Below are positions 59,771 through 64,000 of a DNA stretch of 64,000 nt, one piece after another. Position 1 is the stretch's first letter, and every line of letters begins with the position of its first letter. The notes under the pieces are model-generated. The model was not told the DNA's origin and did no database searches. It saw only the letters and a list, made by a program, of their open reading frames with translations. This DNA is from Klebsiella pneumoniae (GTDB taxonomy: Bacteria; Myxococcota_A; UBA796; SXON01): assembly GCA_945861635.1 (NCBI GenBank), contig CAMAWH010000007.1:1-64000 (forward strand), read 5' to 3'. A program made the position numbers and the translations under genes.

Positions 59771-62700
59771 CGGGTCCGATTGCCATCGTCGGGCAGGCGT
59801 GTCTCCTGCCCGGCTCGCCAGACCTGCGTTCGTTCCGATCGAACGTCATGAATGGCGTCGATTGTGTCACAGAAGTCAAGGAAGGACGGTGGGGACTACC
59901 GAGTCAATCCGTGCTGGGCGAGGGTCCGGATTTCACCTGGACGTCGCGCGGCGGCCATGTGACACATCCGATACATATCGCCGAGCTCGACGGACTGGAT
60001 CCGCTCGTGCACTGGCTCGTACACGTCGGCAAGCAGGCGCTTGAAGGTGTAAAGCGTGGTCGGACTGGGGCGATTCTCGGCAACCTGTCGTTTCCGACCG
60101 AAGCGATGGGCGAATTCGCCGAGGGTGTGTGCCTCGGCACAGCCACCGGCGATCCCCGAAATGCATTCATGTCCGGACTTCCCGCCGCCATTCTTGCGAA
60201 TACGTTGGGGTTGGACGGAGAGGCGTGGTGCCTCGACGCCGCCTGTGCGTCGTCCATCTTCGCCATCAAGCTTGCTTGCGACGCCCTGCATGGCGGACGC
60301 GCAGACGTCATGCTGGCGGGTGCGGTGAACCGAGCGGACAACCTCTTCCTGCACATCGGCTTCTGCCAGCTGGGTGCGATGAGCCGGCGGGGAATGTCTC
60401 GCCCCTTCCACCGTGACGCGGACGGCCTGCTCCCGGCCGAGGGTTGCGCGATGGTCGCGTTGAAGCGCCTCGGCGACGCCGAGCGAGACGGTGACGCGAT
60501 CCTGGGCGTGATCCGCGGATGCGGCCTGTCCAACGACGGACGCGGGCGCTCGCTTTTGGCACCCTCGTCCGAGGGGCAGCAGCGCGCGATGCGCGCCGCC
60601 CTGGACGCGAGTGGGCTTTTACCGTCGGACATCCAGCTCTTTGAGTGTCATGCCACCGGCACTCCCACGGGCGACAAGGTCGAGATCAGCTCGTTGCAAG
60701 GTGTCTATCCCGGGGGCTACCTCGGCTCCCTGAAGTCGAATCTGGGCCACCTGATCACGGTGGCGGGGGCAGCCGGGCTGATGAAAGTGCTGGCGGCGAT
60801 GGCCGAGGAAACCATGCCGCCCACCCTGCACGCGGAAGACGCGATCGACACGGGGCCGTTCTCGCTGCTCCGAGCCTCGCGCCCGTGGGACGCATCGCGG
60901 CGGCGAGCTGCCGTTTCGGCCTTCGGATTCGGTGGGAATAACGGACATCTCCTCGTTGAGCAGTATCGCCATGGTGCGCCGATAGCGGTTCCTGTCACGC
61001 CGACGCGGGTGCCGATTGCGGTGGTTGGCCTGGCGCTGAACCGCCCGACGGAGGCGGTGACCGTGGCGCTGCAAGGGCTCCGCTTCCCTCCGAAGGACCT
61101 TGAACAATCGCTCGCGCAACAGACGCTTGTCCTTCAAACCGGTCGCGACGCCGTGGCGGACTTCGCGGGCGAGCTGCCGCGCGAGCGGACGGGCGTCTAC
61201 GTTGGCATGGGCTGCGATGCCGCGATCACGGCGTGGGGTTTGCGCTGGCGCCTGCCTCATCGTCGCACGGACGGACTCGCGCGTCGCGACGAGGCCGCTC
61301 CACCGCTGCGGGCCGAGCACGTCGTCGGCACGATGCCAAACATTCCCGCGAACCGGCTGAGCGTGCAGTTGGACGCGGGTGGGGCAGGATTCACGATCGC
61401 GGCGGAAGAACTGAGCGGTGTGCGCGCACTGGAAATGGCGTGCGAAGCTTTGCGCCGCGGCGAGATCGACGTTGCCATCGTGGCCGCAGTGGACTGCGCA
61501 AACGACATCCGCACACGTCGCGCGCTGGATGCACTAGGAAAGGGAGATCAGGCCAACGACGCAGCGGTTGCCTTCGTCCTCGCCCGCGAGGGGAACGCCT
61601 ACGCGTGGATCGATGCCAGCGTGGACCGCCCACCCGCCGCTCCCGCCGAACGGCGAGCCCACGCGGCCGCCGGCCTGCTCGACGTCGCAACCGCCGTGCT
61701 CCGCCGCACCGACGCAACCGTTCCGGTAACGGCGCTCGGCGGCCAGCGGGCGTCCATCGGCATCCGCACCGGTCCGAGGGCGTGGCGGCAATCCCGCCCT
61801 GCCGGCCCCGTGCTCACCATTCCCACACACCGCGCAGTACCGCTTTTCAAGCCGCAAGGGGGCACAATGACCACAATAACGCCAGGGCACGCTGCCCCCC
61901 AGAGGATGGCGCCCGCGCCTTCGCTGGTCGGCGTCCTCGACGAACGAGAGGGGCGGCTGGCCCGGGCGGCCCCGGCACCGGCGTCGTTCGCGAGCGCCGC
62001 CGTTCCTCATGAACCGGGCGCCAGCCTGCACCCGATCGTCGATGCTTTCGTGACCCAACGCGCGCGTGTCGCGAGCGTTCATCAGGCGTTCATCCATCAA
62101 CAGATGGAGGTACACCAAGCATTTCTGGCAGGGCGCGCGGACGCGACACGCATGATGCTGGGGATGGCGTCGGGCGCGGGCGTCACCGGGGCGGTCGCGA
62201 TGCCGATCTCTCCACCGATCGGCCCCGCGCGGAGCGCACGCCCCCCGGTCGCCACGTCACCGCCCGCGCCACCGCCCACCCCGCCGCCGACCGACGCCCG
62301 ACGCCCAACTCCGGACACCTACGTCGCGGCCGCCACCGCTTCGCGGCCTGCGCCCACGCCCGCCCCCGAGTTGCCCTCGGGCCCACGCCTCAACCGAGCC
62401 CAGTTGGAGGCCGGCTCCTCTCACTCCATCACGAAAATTTTCGGCGAGACCTTCGCCCATCTGGATCCGTACACCCGGGTCGTCCGCATGCCGATGCCCC
62501 CGCTTCTGCTCGCGGATCGCGTACTGGGCATCTCGGGGCCGCCCCACGTGCTCGGCAAGGGCACGATCTGGACGGAAACGGACGTCACGGACGCGAGTTG
62601 GTACCTTCACGACGGACGGATGCCGGGCGGCATCATGATTGAGTCGGGGCAGGCGGATTTGCTGCTCGCAAGCTGGCAGGGCATCGACACGCTGAATCGA

Positions 62701-64000
62701 TCGGAGCGAATCTACCGCCTCCTTGGGTGTGACCTGACATATCTGAGTGAGCTGCCCAAGCCCGGGGACACGCTTAAGTACGACATTCATATCGACGGCC
62801 ACGCGAAGCTGGGCGATGTTCGGATGTTTTTCTTCCACTACGATTGCCAGATCGCCGGCAGACCGGCGCTTATGGTTCGTCAGGGACAAGCCGGATTCTT
62901 CACCGATGCGGAGCTGGCTGCATCGGGCGGTATCCTGTGGGATCCGGCCGTGGATACCGCGGAGCTGGGGCCCCGCGCTGCCGCCATCGCGATCCCCAAC
63001 CGAACGACGTTTGAGAAGGAACACCTCATCGCGCTCACGGAGCGGCGCCTGGTGGACTGTTTTGGACCGGCGTTCGCCCGCGCACAAACGCATACGTTGA
63101 GCCCAACCATCGCAGGCGGTCGGATGCTGTTCCTCGATCGCGCCCAGATCGAGTTCGACGGTGGACCGTGGAAGCATGGATACCTGCGTGCAGAGCAGGA
63201 TATCTCTCCCGATAGTTGGTTCTTCGAGGGCCATTTCCACAACGACCCGTGCATGCCTGGCACGCTGATGTTCGAGGGTTGTCTACAGGCGATGCAGCTC
63301 TACCTCACAGCGATGGGGTTCACGCTGGCACGCGATGGATGGCGGTTTGAGCCCGCCAAGGACGTGACATCCAAGCTCCGGTGTCGTGGACAGGTGATTC
63401 CCTCCTCCCGCTTGCTCACCTATGAGGTCTTCGTTCAGGAGATTGGCGGCGGAGATCGGCCGTACGTGAAGGCACAGGTGATGTGCACAGTGGATGGCCT
63501 GCGTTGCTTCCACGCCGATCCCATGGTCGTGGAAATGGTGCCGGACTGGCCCCTCACGCGCATGCGACTGCCGGAACCCGACCCAAGGCCGGCGCAGTAC
63601 GCCTACGCCTCGCTGCTGGCGTGCGCGTGGGGCAAGCCGACCGATGCGTTCGGCCCGATGTATGCTCCCTTCGACTCTCACCGCAAGGTGCCGAGGCTCC
63701 CTGGGCCCCCCTACCACTTCATCTCGCGCGTCGTCACGGCAACGGGCGAGGCGGGGGGTCAGAAGCCAGGTGGCGTGGTCGAGGTGGAGTATGATGTTCC
63801 TCCCGACGCTTGGTATTTCGCCGAGAATGGGGCGCGCATCATGCCATACGCCGTGCTGCTTGAAGCGGCGCTGCAGCCCTGTGGTTGGCTCGCGAGTTGG
63901 ACCGGATGCACGCTGGGCACCGATATCGACCTGATGTTTCGAAACCTCGACGGGACCTCGACCCTACACGTGGATGTGACGCCGACAATGGGTACGCTCC
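59767..64000 (+). CDS. pfa3: Pfa3: PUFA synthase subunit KS-CLF-DH-DH..., 3' truncated
   Basis: The frame is open to the right edge (1411 residues visible). Domains: KS (1-400; Cys160 in 'DAACASS', His295, His328), a compact chain-length-factor-like KS without catalytic Cys ('LDAGGAGFTIA', about 410-690), a Pro/Ala linker with a helical piece near 755-805, then FabA-type dehydratases: a first pseudo-half ('PMPPLLLADRVL' near 905, 'RMPGGIMIESG'), a catalytic half ('FFEGHFHNDPCMPGTL' near 1153), and the start of a second DH (from about 1315, 'PPYHFISRVV'). No AT is seen between CLF and DH. It extends and dehydrates/isomerises the chain to set the cis double bonds. GTG 59767 overlaps pfa2 by GTGA. 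Confidence 0.93.
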   Translation, partial: MTGPIAIVGQACLLPGSPDLRSFRSNVMNGVDCVTEVKEGRWGLPSQSVLGEGPDFTWTSRGGHVTHPIHIAELDGLDPLVHWLVHVGKQALEGVKRGRTGAILGNLSFPTEAMGEFAEGVCLGTATGDPRNAFMSGLPAAILANTLGLDGEAWCLDAACASSIFAIKLACDALHGGRADVMLAGAVNRADNLFLHIGFCQLGAMSRRGMSRPFHRDADGLLPAEGCAMVALKRLGDAERDGDAILGVIRGCGLSNDGRGRSLLAPSSEGQQRAMRAALDASGLLPSDIQLFECHATGTPTGDKVEISSLQGVYPGGYLGSLKSNLGHLITVAGAAGLMKVLAAMAEETMPPTLHAEDAIDTGPFSLLRASRPWDASRRRAAVSAFGFGGNNGHLLVEQYRHGAPIAVPVTPTRVPIAVVGLALNRPTEAVTVALQGLRFPPKDLEQSLAQQTLVLQTGRDAVADFAGELPRERTGVYVGMGCDAAITAWGLRWRLPHRRTDGLARRDEAAPPLRAEHVVGTMPNIPANRLSVQLDAGGAGFTIAAEELSGVRALEMACEALRRGEIDVAIVAAVDCANDIRTRRALDALGKGDQANDAAVAFVLAREGNAYAWIDASVDRPPAAPAERRAHAAAGLLDVATAVLRRTDATVPVTALGGQRASIGIRTGPRAWRQSRPAGPVLTIPTHRAVPLFKPQGGTMTTITPGHAAPQRMAPAPSLVGVLDEREGRLARAAPAPASFASAAVPHEPGASLHPIVDAFVTQRARVASVHQAFIHQQMEVHQAFLAGRADATRMMLGMASGAGVTGAVAMPISPPIGPARSARPPVATSPPAPPPTPPPTDARRPTPDTYVAAATASRPAPTPAPELPSGPRLNRAQLEAGSSHSITKIFGETFAHLDPYTRVVRMPMPPLLLADRVLGISGPPHVLGKGTIWTETDVTDASWYLHDGRMPGGIMIESGQADLLLASWQGIDTLNRSERIYRLLGCDLTYLSELPKPGDTLKYDIHIDGHAKLGDVRMFFFHYDCQIAGRPALMVRQGQAGFFTDAELAASGGILWDPAVDTAELGPRAAAIAIPNRTTFEKEHLIALTERRLVDCFGPAFARAQTHTLSPTIAGGRMLFLDRAQIEFDGGPWKHGYLRAEQDISPDSWFFEGHFHNDPCMPGTLMFEGCLQAMQLYLTAMGFTLARDGWRFEPAKDVTSKLRCRGQVIPSSRLLTYEVFVQEIGGGDRPYVKAQVMCTVDGLRCFHADPMVVEMVPDWPLTRMRLPEPDPRPAQYAYASLLACAWGKPTDAFGPMYAPFDSHRKVPRLPGPPYHFISRVVTATGEAGGQKPGGVVEVEYDVPPDAWYFAENGARIMPYAVLLEAALQPCGWLASWTGCTLGTDIDLMFRNLDGTSTLHVDVTPTMGTL

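Noticed and set aside
62257..63240. 327-residue minus-strand frame over pfa3
   Set aside because: It mirrors conserved dehydratase coding sequence on the plus strand.
1..64000. tRNA, rRNA, transposase, integrase or attachment site
   Set aside because: No recognisable example was found by eye; short gaps leave little room for RNA genes.

Overview
The window reads as GC-rich chromosomal DNA from a member of the Myxococcota (deltaproteobacterial myxobacteria). The signs are many short-signal lipoproteins (Leu-x-Ala-Cys near residue 10), large Asp-rich MopE-type repeat proteins, VCBS/FG-GAP proteins, a Ser/Thr kinase with a PEGA tail, FHA and CHAT signalling domains, a MYXO-CTERM-like C-terminus, and a myxobacterial-type pfa polyunsaturated fatty acid synthase. 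I see no rRNA, tRNA, phage, insertion sequence or CRISPR array. The assignment is an inference from gene content.

Layout. 1-4.6 kb: two tandem paralogous VCBS/CARDB surface proteins (the first cut by the window edge) and a von Willebrand A lipoprotein. 4.6-7.6 kb: a CxxC carboxymuconolactone-decarboxylase-like protein and a radical SAM/SPASM enzyme resembling arsenosugar-pathway ArsS, a serine hydrolase and an orphan lipoprotein. 7.6-11.4 kb: a low-molecular-weight tyrosine phosphatase and an APC permease fused to UspA (minus), and a TerB-like protein (plus). 11.4-19.8 kb: one tightly packed minus-strand run of eight genes (CHAT/FHA protein, two GT9 heptosyltransferase-like enzymes, a GT4 glycosyltransferase, Ser/Thr kinase, exported barrel-like protein, MopE/sorting-tag protein, receiver). 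19.8-24.5 kb: a 1584-residue protein of 17 MopE repeats plus FG-GAP repeats. 24.6-26.4 kb: a secreted-type lipase and two tandem lipoproteins. 26.6-30 kb: purM-purN, two divergent zinc-ribbon proteins and two orphans. 30-41.5 kb: an alpha-galactosidase-type GH36 lipoprotein overlapping a Tat-exported deacetylase-like protein, a MopE/beta-helix lipoprotein, an RluA pseudouridine synthase, a CotH lipoprotein, an ACE-like M2 peptidase and a GH1 glucosidase lipoprotein. 41.4-47.3 kb: a WxxGxW-repeat protein, a PhoA-type phosphatase lipoprotein and a JAMM-DinG helicase fusion. 47.3-50.2 kb: murG and two tandem exported proteins. 50.2-64 kb: a ferritin-like diiron protein, then pfa1-pfa2-pfa3, with pfa3 running off the edge.

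How genes work together. Pfa1 (enoyl reductase), Pfa2 (KS-MAT-four ACP-KR-DH) and Pfa3 (KS-CLF-DH...) form an iterative PUFA synthase; the diiron protein just upstream may act on lipid, but this is unproven. GH36, the deacetylase-like protein, GH1, lipase, M2 peptidase and phosphatase are predicted to be exported and suit a polymer-degrading lifestyle. The minus-strand 11.4-19.8 kb run couples signalling proteins to cell-surface glycan synthesis.

Expression signals. At least a dozen starts have a TA-containing hexamer whose T lies 11-15 bases before the start codon, as expected for leaderless mRNAs. One perfect sigma-54 consensus lies before 48471. All five convergent gene junctions carry compact GC hairpins. 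Many neighbouring genes overlap by ATGA, GTGA, TGATG or TAATG.
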